Shown here piece after piece: positions 37,417-49,458 of a stretch of DNA of 64,000 bases; the first letter of the stretch is position 1; every line of letters starts with the position of its first letter. Both the position numbers and the translations under genes were made by a program. Source of the stretch: Rosa chinensis (taxonomy: Eukaryota; Streptophyta; Magnoliopsida; Rosales; Rosaceae); contig NC_037093.1 of the NCBI RefSeq assembly GCF_002994745.2, forward strand, positions 45,054,384 to 45,118,383, given 5' to 3'. The notes under the pieces were generated by a model. It saw only the letters and a program-made list of their open reading frames with translations. It was not told the DNA's origin and did not search any database.

Positions 37417-37437
37417 GGGGGGGGGGGGGGGGGGGGG
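37417..37437 (+). repeat. Run of 21 G
   Basis: An uninterrupted poly-G tract in AT-rich intergenic DNA; could form a G-quadruplex, and is prone to length error in sequencing. Confidence 0.9.
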
Positions 37438-38125
37438 TGTCGTTTTAGAAGAAAAATATTGTAAATTGATAAGAAATATTAAAAAAAAGGCAGAGGGTGT
37501 GTACAATGTAAAAAGGGATGTGCAAATTTCAGCTCCCAATCCAAATAAATACTAAATATTTCACATGTCATCAAACATTCAAACGTCAATGGAATCTCAT
37601 GCTATTCTGCAGTAAAATCTATTGGATTAGGTGGTTGGTTAGGATTTAAAAAGCTTCACATAAGGTCACTTCCTCATTGATTGTGTTTGAAGGTTTTTAG
37701 TTTATGTGTTCAGGTATGTGATCCGGTAGAGAGGAACTTGGATCATCTGTAATAAGATATCGATCTTGCTAGGATCTGCTCGACTGTCGCCATGGCCCAT
37801 GGCTGAAAATGAACCACAACGTAATCCCAAACTTCTAAAGAAAACGATCGATGAAAAATAATAAAATGAAATAGTGAAAGGAATTTAAGGCAATATGCAA
37901 TGCAAATGCATAATATGGCTGCAAGCATATTCCTGTCTTTCGTATTTGCTGTCTCCCATCTCATCATTCAGCAACCAACATGTTACTCTCATGCACATCC
38001 ACATGTTTTTTTGAATATTATGATCAATTATGATTTATCTAATTCATGTAAAATGGGAGGTGTTATCATGATTTATATCCAATATATATGAAAAAAAAAA
38101 AAATTAAATTCGTCATATAATAATA

Positions 38126-38267
38126 GGACTGTCTCTCATAAAGACTTTAGAATAATGACTTCATAGGACTTTCAGATAAACTAAATATTAATAAACATTT
38201 TAAAATATTTATTTATTTGATAATTGATTTAAAAGTTCTTATTATAAGACTTTTGTCAGAGAGTCGC
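38126..38267. mobile_element. Possible small MITE, about 142 bp
   Basis: GGACTGTCTCTCATAAAGAC at the left and GTCTTTTGTC...GAGAGTCGC-like sequence at the right are imperfect inverted copies. No target duplication was found, so the call is tentative. Confidence 0.4.
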
Positions 38268-38374
38268 TTTTGATAATATTACATGTCACATATTTTTATA
38301 AGAAAAATAAATTACAAATAAAAACTTCTATAACAACTCCGAACCAAAGAAGTAGAAATTAAAATCTTGCAAAG

Positions 38375-38668
38375 TCAAATGAAGTAGACCGTTCTCGCAA
38401 ATATAATGATAAGGGGAGGAGTGTCCGAAATTAGCCAAAACATCCGCAGTAAATTGACTTCACAATGAACATGAGAAAACTTGATATCATCTAATTGGTT
38501 AGCCAACCAATCGATGATGTCGTTGGTATAGCATGTCACATTATTCGTTACAAAAACATTATCTATATATTTGGCTTCTTGTTCAATCTTCTCATTAGTA
38601 CCTTTTCCATTGTATATCAATTTCCAAAACCTAAACTTGTTCTTTACTTCATCACTGTCCCCTTCCAA
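38375..38668 (-). pseudogene. RNase H-like (RVT_3, LINE-type) fragment, frameshifted
   Basis: Reads DDIKFSHVHCEVN and, in a neighbouring frame, ADVLANFGHSSP, the order seen at the end of plant LINE-type RNase H domains. The frame break and lack of neighbours make it a remnant. Confidence 0.45.
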
Positions 38669-39533
38669 TTTTGATCAAAAGTGAAATGAACGATGAACGT
38701 TAGCCTTGAAAAAGGGAAGTAAAGATACTCCATGTGGGGTTTCTACGTGTTCTCCATTGCAAATTTAGTCTTACTACTTTTTCAGTAGTGTGCTGATGAT
38801 AATTGAATTGAGTTCTTGCTTGAGAAGCAAAAACCTTCTACTCCATTTGTATTTTTATAGTACTCCTAGTATACCCTGCATTTCAGTTCTTTGCTACTTC
38901 TAGCATAGATGGATTCCAAAGAGATTCATAGGATGGTATATATGCAATCGTCATCTTCCACTTTTTTCTTATTTATTACTCATAGGCAGGCAGAGAGTAT
39001 TATCACCGGAATCTGGTAAAAAGTGGTTTCAGACAGTTGAGTGTTAAACAGGTAAAGTACCATAACCAACTGTACAGTGTACTTTAATAAAGTTAAAGGA
39101 CTTTATCGTAGTCTGGTTCAAATCTGAGAATTTCTTTGGATTCTGGGGATGATATATATTATTGTCTGCAAATCAACATTGGCTCAAAGTAAAACAACAG
39201 TAGCGTTCTTTTCCCAAAGAAGAAGATATCCCAAAAAGTCGAAAACAAATATACTGAAGAAAGAAATAACACAAGAATTGATCAACTGTACGAAATAACA
39301 CAAGAATTAATCAATTGTACTTCTTCTGAATACTGGAATCCATATACAAAATATTTTACAACCATTTAACAGATGGTCCAACCTAAACTTCATTATTAAT
39401 GAAACGCTTCCTTCTGCCACAATAAATAGACCAAAAAAAAACAAAAAAGAACATTTTCTGTGAATAAATAGAATCTGGTGCTGTAATTAAGGAATGTGTT
39501 GGATGAGTCAAAGACGATGGTAACTTTATAAAC

Positions 39534-41428
39534 CTATACTTTAGCCTCACCATTCACTGGGATTTCTGCAATTCCCTCTTTCAGTGGTTTTAAATCTTCT
39601 TCTGTGAGAGTGCTTGGGAGGGATGTCTTAGTTTGCTTCTCAGCCTCTACAGCCCAACTGTAAACTATCATGCCGACAACTGCAAGAGCCATTCCCATCA
39701 AGTTCTTAAATGTGAGCGCTGAATCAAAGAGTAGCCACCCCAATGTCAAGACACAGACGGTCTTCATGTGGCCTAAAACCTGGAATGACACGGCTGAGAA
39801 TCTTCCGATGCAGAGGTACTGACTGATGTTGCAGAATACTGCTAGGGAGCATGAGAGTAGTATGAAAGCCTGCATACATTGGGATCAAAAGTTCCATATT
39901 AGTTTCATCATAATGTTTAGTTTCCTCATAAACTCAGGAAGCAGATTTAGATCAAATGGGCTGGCAATACAAGCACTTACAAATGCACCAGAAGTCATTT
40001 TGTAATCTGTTAAAAGTTTTCCAGTAAGAAAGTAATCAACGAATGGACCAAGAATGAGAAGGGAGATAGCTTGAATTGGAGCTGTCTTGCTGAGCAATTC
40101 AAATGAGCCTACTGAGTATTTCTTCTGTAATGAACCAATTGACTGTTCTCCAAAAGAACAAAAAAAATAAAAAAATAAAAAAATCAGATCCACAATATTT
40201 CAAGGTAGTTATTAGGCCAACAACATTTGAGAAACAGTACTCACAATTTGTTGTAATGATGTACACAAGATGGCCACACAAGCACAGAGAAAGCCTTTGG
40301 CATTAACTTTAACATCGGTGACGGTACATATGCCCACACCTACTACGACCACTGCCACAGCGATCTTGACTTCCCTTGAGAAGTTTTTACCATGGATAAT
40401 CCACTCCATCACACAGACCACCGGAATCATGCTCAACTTCGATATCTATAGTACAATAATACAAAAAGAATGTCAGAAATCTGAAGAAAATTTTGCCTGA
40501 AAGGAAACTGGTTAGGCTAATCGAATCTGATATCCACCTGATAAAACCCGACAGAGTTAAGCATGAGACTCAAGTTCATCCCGGTGATTGAGGCATTGGC
40601 TACAAGAGAGAACCAAATAAGTTCCCACAGAGGAACATGTTTTGATGCTGAGTACCCAGATGCATTCGATATGAAACCAACCAATGCAGTAACAGAGAAG
40701 TGGAAGCCAGTCAAAGTTGTAGCTGAAAAGAATTAAAATTATAATCAGTTGCAGGAAAACAATTTACCACAGCCGTAATCTTCAATGAGATCATCACATG
40801 CATTTGAGTTATAGTTCAAGCCTAACTAATTGAACTCCACCTAATCTATCTAAAATGCTGTCAGATCTACAGGGAATGATGACAAGTCTAAAAAGGGTTG
40901 CCAACAGAAGAGAAGCCATGAGTGGAAAAAATAATGGTCCAACCATCCAGTTCACATGGAATATTTCATTGGAATCTAATTGAATTTTGGCCCCTTGTGT
41001 CATTGTCTGAGAGAACTAAAAGTCCAAACACAATGAATCAATAAAACAAAAATGGAAAATGTGGTTCATCATCCTCTGGATTGTGCATCTGCAAAACTGC
41101 CCTCTTCACCACAATTCAGGTCATGCAATCATATAAAGCTGGTGAAAATGAATTCAGGACAGAACTAAAGAACCCAAAATTCATTGAAAGAAACCCATGA
41201 AACGTGATGAGATTTGAACATGAATTATGAATTGACATGTTACTCCAGATCTGAAACTAAGCAAAACTGAAAGAGTTAGATACAATTGAAGAGGAACTGA
41301 CCAAAGCCAAAAGCAAAGCCAGCAGGGGACATAAGCTGCTTGTTGGCCATGATAATGCCCACGGAGCTCACAATATTCATACCCCACGCTCCCACATCGG
41401 AAACTGGAGACTTCTTTTCCTTCTCCAT
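39534..41428 (-). CDS. UXT: UDP-xylose transporter-like nucleotide-sugar transporter, 336 aa, five exons
   Basis: Exons 41302-41428, 40538-40722, 40245-40445, 39981-40142 and 39534-39869 join in frame. It belongs to the plant KT/TPT-EamA nucleotide-sugar transporter group; UXT members carry UDP-xylose into the Golgi for cell-wall polymer synthesis. Strong matches to that branch as I know it: NIVSSVGIIMANKQLMS, TLTGFHF, LMLNSVGFYQ, VGVGICTVTDVKVNAKGF, SIGSLQKKYSVGSFELLSK and GHMKTVCVLTLGWLLFD. About ten hydrophobic segments fill the protein, and a polar tail rich in Lys/Glu follows. Length is near the family norm. The exact substrate is inferred from similarity. A (GA)n tract lies in the 5' UTR (41590-41620). 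Confidence 0.92.
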
Positions 41429-41439
41429 TATCTCAAAAA

Positions 41440-44191
41440 ACCTGATCAACAAAAACCCAAAAACCCAAATCCTCTGTTTCTCTCTCCCTCACTCTGGATC
41501 TCCTCCCCTTTTGGGTTTTTCCCAATCTATAAAATAAAGGGAGGTAGAGACAGAGTGCAGGCTATGCAAGCACTCACTCACCTCCGGCAGAGAGAGAGAG
41601 AGAGAGAAAGAGAGAGATAGACCCAGCAATGTTTTGAGGTTTAATTTGCATATAAAAACACCCAAAACACAATGTAAAAGACAAAGGAGAAGGCTAGGCT
41701 ATATGGGCTGGCTTCATATTCCTTTCTTTTGCTTTAGCTGTCTCCCTCAGCAACCTAGCATGTTACCCATATGGGCTCTTCCTCAATCTCACAATTAATA
41801 AATCACCACCATAATTATTGCCCATTATTCACATTTCAGTTTTACCTCCACCCCAGCAAAATCACAGTACTCTTGGTAGAACCCTTTTAGTTAAAACCCC
41901 AATTCCTCAAAGTCAAAATCACCCCCTAAATTTACCTTTTAAAACCCCATTTGCCCAATTATGCTTTGCATCCTCATTCCTCAACTTTCCTCCTTTCATT
42001 TCACCCTTGTCTCCTTCGCCGGTATTCTATAGCGTTTCGGAGTTTGCAATCTTACATGTATGACTCTAGAGTTTCTATACTACTGAATAAAGTAAATTTT
42101 TAGAATTTTCTCTCAATTTTTTATCCAAAAGTAAAATTTTATAAAACCTTCAGAGTATTTATAATATTCTGGAGTATTAAAACTCTTGAGCCAAAACAGT
42201 TGGATTAACTCGTTGAATGAGGCATATCGCAAATAATTTGCAATTTACGATCTAATAGTTTCTTACATGAGAATTTCAATACTCCGAAACATTGTAAAAT
42301 TTTACATTTTTATCCAAATGTATTTACAAGAATGTGAAATTTCAACAAAGATGATGAGATCAAAAACAGCGGAGACACTCCAGATTTGGCCTTTACGTGT
42401 TCTTGTGATCTGACGCGCTAAATGAAATTATTACTTGGGAGATGCAACCATTCTGTGAGGGACACGAAGCTTGAATAGAAAGCTGTAATGGCTGAAAGTG
42501 GGAACTCAGAAATAAGAAGCAACCCACGAAGCTTAGAATCATCGAAAAGTCTTCAACTTTGACTCGAGAATTGACCCTTTGAACCCGGAAACATTTTCTG
42601 AGAAGCCGACTCCAAAGTCCCAAACTATTAGGCAGCTTTGCAATTGATAATTCCCGTGCCCATCAATCTTGAATCCTATTCATATTTTTGTTTTTCGGTT
42701 TGACCTGCCATTAATTTTTTAAGGCCTAGTTCCTACGTACAAAGAGAGGACATGTAGCCTTAGATTAAGGGCAAACAGAAAGTATGATCTAAACTACAAG
42801 TAATATGCATTACGTGTTTTCATCGTTTGGTCAACAAATGATAGATATCATATTGCAATGTATAACAGACTGCCTTTTCAATCATGTTGCATAAGTTTGT
42901 AACTTTGAATTTCTCGATGCTCTAGTAATAGAAAAAAGTGATGTACGGAAAATTTGGTATATGTTAAAATGCTGACTGAGTAATTTACTAACATTATTCT
43001 TTTTACCGTCGCGAAAGTTCCCAAACTCTGAAACCCCCAAAAGAAACTAAGTACATTTTAGACATCAAAATTTATATTACATGGTAGTGGATTGAGTTCA
43101 GCTGAAGGGCAGATCTCATGTGACTATTAAACCAATGGTAAGATCCCAAGTGTTGTTAACCTGTATTGGTGCAGGTTGTTAATCAATTTAGGAGACAATT
43201 AGATATCAATAAGATGGAGGTTAGCTTTGGGTTTAGTTTTGAAGTTAGCCCCTCTCCTAAATCAAACCAAACAGAAAGAAGAAAGAACTGTGCTAATAAT
43301 TCTCCAAAGCCCATCCTCATTTCTACTTTTTATAAAATGCTTAATATCTCAAAGAGATGTTAGAATATACCAAAAGCATATTCTGAGACCTATATACAGT
43401 TGGTTGGATTGGAGCGTTTGTTTACCATAACAATCGACTTTTACCTATCGACAAAAAAGTTACCATATCAATCCACAATTACCTATCGACAAAAAAGAAA
43501 AGAAAAAAAAAATTAAAACTTGATAACGTTTCCAGCAGACAAGATAGCAAAAAGAACAAACAATCTCATATCGGTCTTTTCTGTCTTCTATCAATCATTA
43601 GAAGTTTTTGGATTTGATCAAACTCATCGAGCTCAGTGAACTACCGTTTCAATCATTTAGAAAAGTGAATCACTGTCCGTTTTTTGAATCTTCAGAAACC
43701 GTTAGATTAAAGGCACGAATGCACAATCGGTGCTGTCAGTGAGATAAAAAAGAGTTTAACCACAGTGATCAACGGCTTGGCAGAACTGAACAGTGTCTAA
43801 AACCAGAGGACCACATGCGGTTCGGTAAGTAGATCATACCTTTTTCTCAAGGTTGGCAAATCAAACGAAACAAAACCAGCAATGCACCTAATGGCCGACA
43901 TACATTTTCCATTTGCCTTTACCAGTGAGTCGAATGAAATTGCAAAGTAATAGTGAAGCTGCTTGTCATATGGCACACCACATATTCCATGTCTTCCATA
44001 AGATTTATGTCACTATCAAATTCTAACGAATGTAAAAATCACAAAAAGAGTAAAGAAAACATAGACAAAGCAAGCATCGAGTTGTGGTGGTGGTGATTAC
44101 ATCCTCAAGCTGATCCAAGCAGATTGCTTCCCAACTGACATTAAGCAAAACACAAAACACGCCAGAACCGTAGCATATGCCAACTGATCAT
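41440..44191. other. Intergenic region between the UXT-like and AKR2-like genes
   Basis: Contains the UXT-like 5' UTR and promoter at its left end and the AKR2-like 3' UTR at its right. No other gene or clear repeat is seen in 2.7 kb; small open frames lack motifs. Confidence 0.5.
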
Positions 44192-47100
44192 CTAGAGGAA
44201 GGCATCCTTCTCGAGCAACTTAAGTACATCATTTTGGTTGTTCAGCTTGGCAACGTCAATTGGGGTCTTTCCATCCATGTTTGCGAGTGTGCTGCCGAAA
44301 CAAAAACCAAATACAGAAAAATAAGTATTGCTAAGCTAGAAGTGGTACAAGAATCAAATTTTACATGAACAAATGAAGATATTTTAAACTTTCAGAGAAA
44401 ACATGTTGGCTTACACAGCTGCACCATTTTCCAATAGAAGGGCCACACATTCCTTCCTGCCATAACCGGCTGCATAATGAAGTGCAGTGTTTTTATTCTT
44501 ATCTAAGGCATCCACTTTTGCTCCAGCCTCTAGAAGCACCTGAGCACACTTCGCCTGAAATGAAATGATACCTATTTAAATACCTCCATCATAAGATGAC
44601 AAGTATTGGCTTGCAGAAACCAGAAAGTAAAATGAGAGGGAAAGCTCAACTTCTAGAAAATATCATACCTCGCCATATCCGCAAGCAAAATGCAATGCTG
44701 TCCTTCCTTCGGAATCTTCCTCATCTTTGTCAGAACCAGCAGCAAGCGCATTTTTCAAACCCTGATTAACAAAGTGAAAGGTTTAACACTTAGATATGAG
44801 CTAACTCGGCTCAAATGCATACCAAAATATAGATATTTACGTACAATTTAGAATAGGGAATATATGTCTACTTTAAGGTGAACAGAAAATCGATACTCAT
44901 ACAAGCATAATAAGAGGCTCAATTAAAACCAAAAGCATGGGTTAAAAAGCAAAAGTGTCAAACTAAATTATAAAATTAAAAAATATGTACTGAAGAGGAC
45001 AGAATCACATAATGACGGTGTTATACCTCCACATCACCAACACTGGCAGTGTGATGAACAATGGGTTCATCCTCAGCTCCAGCATCTTCTGCTTCCTCTG
45101 GTGACCAGGGCTTTTCTCCTGAAACTTCAGAAGGGGATCCATCAGCCCCAACTGCAAGACCCATTGCTTCTCCCAACTTCTGCAACACGTCTTTATCATT
45201 CCAGTATCTGCACAGTAGAATTCCCTTATTTAGTTAAACCAAAGTTCAGAAACAATCAAGCCCAACCCCAAAATCCATGTGAACAATAAAAACACTATAG
45301 CTCAAACACCATGATCCTGTAGAAAAATCTAGCTTTGCTAACCTCATCATGGCAGCGGGACCCCCAGTCTCTATCTCTTCTAAAATAGGCTTCAAAGAAG
45401 GATCATCTTTGATGCGTGCCATACGCTCCTCCAGCTGATCTTTGTTTGATGGATTTGTGAAACTCTCAAGCATTGTATTCATGGATGGATCCTGTGGTAG
45501 CAAAATTAATAAGATTTAAAGACTTCTTCTTTGTACAGCACAAAGAAGACTACAAGTATCTACAAAAGACCCCCAATACCTGCATCAATGCATTACCGAG
45601 GCGCTCAGCCATGGTCATAAACTGAGGATTCTGCATAACCTGTTGCATGGTGGAATAGTACTGTTGACTATCAAACTGAGGGACACCTTCATCAACTGGT
45701 GCACCTTGAAAAGTTTTCTGAAGTTGCTCTGCCATCTGGTTGAATGAAGGATCTTTTGCTATCTGTTCAGCTAGTTCCTTGATACTTGGATCCTGCGTAT
45801 ACCACATATGATACAATTGTGAGGAAAAAACAGAGAGCTCTTGAGTTGTTAAAGGAAAGTGAAAACACATTAAATTCCTAATATATCATAAATCTATATT
45901 AAGGAAGAAACAAAAGAGTGGAAGAGGTAAGTGCGCTTCAGTCATTCTATTAAGTGACCCATATTAAAGAATTTTCATTAACATCATATTATGAACATCT
46001 TTTCCTCATCAACAAATTTATCCCCTCCAACAAGTTTATTGTGGTAATTGGAAAACAGAGTCACCACCCAATTCAATAGAGTCAACATGGCTTCCTAACA
46101 TCTAGCTCACGTTCATATTATGAACATGTTTTCCTCATCAACAAATTTATTGCAGTAACTGGAAAGGATGGTCACCATCCAATTCATTATTGAGTCAACA
46201 TGGTCACCTAACATCATGCTCACGTTGATTTGAAATTTTGTAAATTGGATGACATCATACACATTTAGTCGAAAAAAGGACATGTGGACCAAGGCAGAGT
46301 AGAGAGCTCAACAAACTATACATTACTTAATATTAATTCATCAAACTGTATTTTGTTTGTACGAGAAACGATTTCTTCCGTAGCGCCATAGACCTCTTTA
46401 TTTCCTTTTCTACTTAAGTCATTTAAATAGTTCTTTCCATTCTTTTTAAACAAAAAGTTCAGTAAATAAATAAGTCTTAAAGGAAGTAGAAGGTGTAACA
46501 TACATTAAGCAAGCCGGTCATGGCAGAGAAATCAAAAGGATTGGGACCTGCACCTCCAGCTTCAGGGAATGGAAAAGGCATCCCTCCTGCTCCTGCTGGA
46601 AACGGGAACCCTCCTGGTGCTGCTTGTGGTGCCTGTGACTCCCCAGAAGATGTTTCAGATTTGGAAGTTTTCTCCTCTTTGGGAACTGTCTTTGCATCTG
46701 AGAAACATAAAATTAACGTGAGAATAGCACTGTTCAAAACTTATTATGGTAAAAAGGATAGACAAGATCAGTATATCACATCCAATTTCAATAAGAAAAG
46801 GAACTGAACAAATAAGCACATGACAACAGTTATCCAAATAGCCATTGATCAAGCATCCCCCAAATACAGCCAAAAGCCATCAATTCATACTACACCGGCG
46901 CGCAATACACGAAACCAAATCAACTCATAAATTGCCTCCAGTTGGATAGAATAGAAAGCATCCTTTGATCAAAAATTCAAACTCCAAGCAAATTAAACAC
47001 CAAACACTACGTAATCATTTGCAGAAAGAACAAAAGAAAAAAAAAAACTGCTCTCTTTTCAAGCCCTAACTCAATCTCACTCCCACTTCTTCACAAGATA

Positions 47101-47230
47101 TGATACGTTCTAGATCAATCAATTCAATCAAAAAAAAAAAAAAATAGCAAGTGCAATTTCTAATCAATACAAGAAACGCAGTAGTAATCAGTAGCGTACC
47201 AGCAGGCGAATCCTTCTGCGCGGAAGCCAT
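44192..47230 (-). CDS. AKR2: AKR2-type ankyrin repeat protein, 366 aa, eight exons
   Basis: Exons 47200-47230, 46504-46697, 45580-45792, 45343-45491, 45027-45207, 44669-44761, 44415-44554 and 44192-44291 join in frame. AKR2 is a cytosolic chaperone that binds chloroplast and other outer-membrane proteins and guides them to the membrane. The N-terminal part is Gly/Pro-rich ([19 protein letters not shown], residues about 35-65), followed by Sti1-like repeats ([35 protein letters not shown]), an acidic linker, and C-terminal ankyrin repeats ([47 protein letters not shown]). It ends LLEKDAFL as in Arabidopsis AKR2A. A 5' UTR intron (about 47253-47335) is likely. The second intron holds a degenerate 127-bp tandem duplication (about 45985-46240). 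Confidence 0.93.
45985..46240. repeat. Degenerate tandem duplication, period about 127 bp, in AKR2 intron
   Basis: Two copies share ATTATGAACAT, TTTTCCTCATCAACAAATTTAT and GAGTCAACATGG blocks in the same order, with about 80-85% similarity by eye. Confidence 0.65.
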
Positions 47231-47259
47231 AGTATCGCCTGACTCGAACAAGAAACAGA

Positions 47260-48646
47260 GTCATAATCACAATCATAATTAATCAAGGATCAAAACCTAA
47301 CCAGAATGTACGAAAAGAAGGAGGGAATTGAAACCTGATCCTGATTCGATTGTGAAGAAGACGAAGCAGATAGAGAACCTTGTGAGCACGCAAAGCTAGC
47401 CTCGGCTTCGCTGTAGCTGATTCAGAACCCTATTGGAGTTGTTATATAGACTGACCGACTGACTCTCTATAAATATCAGAAAATATGGTTTTATCTAATC
47501 TGCGGAGCTCTCAATCACCACCGATCTCTGTGAACCACTCAGTGGGCCACCTCAATCCTCATCTATTCCCCAATTCCCAAATGAATGGCTCTTTGTCCAT
47601 TCCCCAATTTACTCTTTTGCCTTACTTGGGCCTTAAGCCCAGATGGCCCAATCAACTTCCTCTTCAAGAAATTGTGTTTTGTTTTTTTTTTTTCTTAGTG
47701 AACAAGTTACTAGTCCTAATTCAAGAATGACACCTAGGAAGAAAGGTATCATTTTTCTTTGGTAGCTAAGGAAGAAAGGTATATCTGTGGGAACTTGATT
47801 ACTTGAACTACCTATTCACATACATGAAAATTGTACTTTTTATTGTCCTGTACATCATCTCATCTTGTCATATCTATGTTCATATTATTATGAAGAGAAG
47901 AGGAATTTGTCAGTCAAAATTAATTATTTTTATGAAATAAATATTGTTTTAACATGTATGAAAATAACTTTTAAAGATTAGAAAAAAAATCAGTTTAAAG
48001 GCAATTAAAAATAATACAAGTAAACATAATAAATACGAAATAATAACAATAAAAGTACTACAAAATAAATATTAGTAAAAGTAACAAGAACCCCCACAAC
48101 TCAGATTTTTCTTCCACTTTATTCTCAATGCAATAATTGATTCACTAATATTTTTTTCTTTTTCTTTTGAAAGGACCATTGATTGCATTAGAAAGAAACC
48201 AAGTTTGTGTGGGAGGTTGCTAATTCTTAAGATCAAAGGAACTTAAAGTACATCTATGGTTCGAGACTTTGAGGGGGTTAATGGATTACTGTTCTGAACT
48301 GTCTTCAAACCCCAAGGAGTAAAAGACAAGTGTCATATCCCCAAAGAGTAAAGTGTACAATGTCACAAGACAAACTCTAGGGTAAACTTGCAACATTTTG
48401 ATATATATAGGTGGCAAATTAAAATTCTGAATTAGTAAAGGGGTCGGAATGTAAATGTATTCCTCCCTATATATTGGGCTCTAAGCCTCTAATAACCTCG
48501 TAGTTGTCATCTCCCAGTTTCATTTGCCAAAATCCCTTGACGAGGCACGATCAAAGCCTAACGAATATCCCAAAGACAAGACAGTTTGTCAACATTTACA
48601 TCATTATTGGGATCCATGAATTCGATTTAACCCTGGATGAGTGAGG
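47260..48646. other. Divergent intergenic region with probable promoters on both sides
   Basis: Left part is the AKR2-like 5' UTR and promoter (minus). On the right, CCCTATATATTGGGC (about 48465-48479) is a good TATA box for the plus-strand transcript starting near 48500. A short upstream frame (ATG at 48637, out of frame) overlaps the next start codon. The middle is AT-rich without features. Confidence 0.5.
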
Positions 48647-49457
48647 ATGTCCCAACCTGCTCCTGAGGTGTCCTACAGGTAATTTCCTCATTCCATTCCT
48701 CTGAATCTCAAATCCATTCTCATTTGAATCCCTTATGATTTTGGTTAAGTTGTTCTTTTTTCTTATGTTTGTTTTCTGGGGTAGAGGATTGTTACTGGGT
48801 ATACTTGAGCTTCATCTCAATGGGGCTAATCTCAATTGGGTCACTTGGTGTTGTTTACCAGAACTTGATCCTACTTATTGAAGTTGACCATTGCCTAAAC
48901 ATGCATTGTGGGTCATCTTTTACTTGTTTTGTGGGTGATTCGTACTGAAATTACAGCAGTCTATTGTTATGCGGAGATTTATTTCCTTGTTGAATCCCTT
49001 TCAATTGTGGGTTTTTTGGATTATGGTTCTGTTGTGTGCTTGAAACTGGAATTTACAAGAGTTTATTTTTATGCAGAAAAATTGATTTATTTTTTGAATC
49101 CCTTACAGTTGTGGATCTTGTGGATACCCTTTGCATTTGTCATCTGCAAATCGTACTGCATCTGGTTCTGGGATAGGCTCTGACTATCAGAAATCTGTCA
49201 AGAAAGGTTTTATTTCCTTCCTTACGGTTGATCTAAGTCGGTTCACGCAGGTTGATGAGGTAAACTGTTTTCCCGTCTCTTGGGGTCGCTATCGATCAAA
49301 GACTAAGCTCCTTTGCCGCAAATGTGGAGTTCATATTGGTTATGGATATGGAGACTCATCTGTTCTTTGTGGTTTTGACTCTCCCACCTTGTCTACTTCA
49401 GCTTATAGAAAGTTCACTGTGAGAATTCGAGCTTTACAGCCCTCTGAAGAGTGCTAA
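48647..49457 (+). CDS. Small zinc-ribbon-like protein, At4g08330 family, 126 aa, two exons
   Basis: Exon 1 (48647-48678) encodes MSQPAPEVSY; exon 2 (49109-49457) continues SCGSCGYPLHLSSANRT. The join at CTACAG/GTAATT and TTACAG/TTGTGG keeps frame. Family features: two CXXC pairs (CGSC at about residues 12-15 and CRKC in KTKLLCRKCGVHIGYGYGD) and the block KGFISFLTVDLSRFTQVDEV, ending in IRALQPS. These match the plant protein annotated as uncharacterized At4g08330; its function is unknown to me, and zinc binding is inferred from the cysteines. Its stop codon is followed, after one base, by the start of the F-box gene. Identification rests on memory of the family. Confidence 0.8.
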
Positions 49458-49458
49458 A

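Larger units (their letters stand above)
36967..39533. other. Intergenic region with small repeats only
   Basis: Apart from the poly-G run, a small TIR candidate (38126-38267) and an RNase H remnant (38375-38668), no gene is supported in this 2.5 kb. Confidence 0.5.

Noticed and set aside
40809..41003. 64-codon frame inside the UXT-like gene
   Set aside because: It lies in the first intron, without motifs, and the flanking exons join in frame without it.
49131..49457. Separate 108-codon gene starting at the Met at 49131
   Set aside because: The frame is open upstream to a TTACAG acceptor at 49108 and joins in frame to a short first exon; the cysteines before 49131 belong to the domain.
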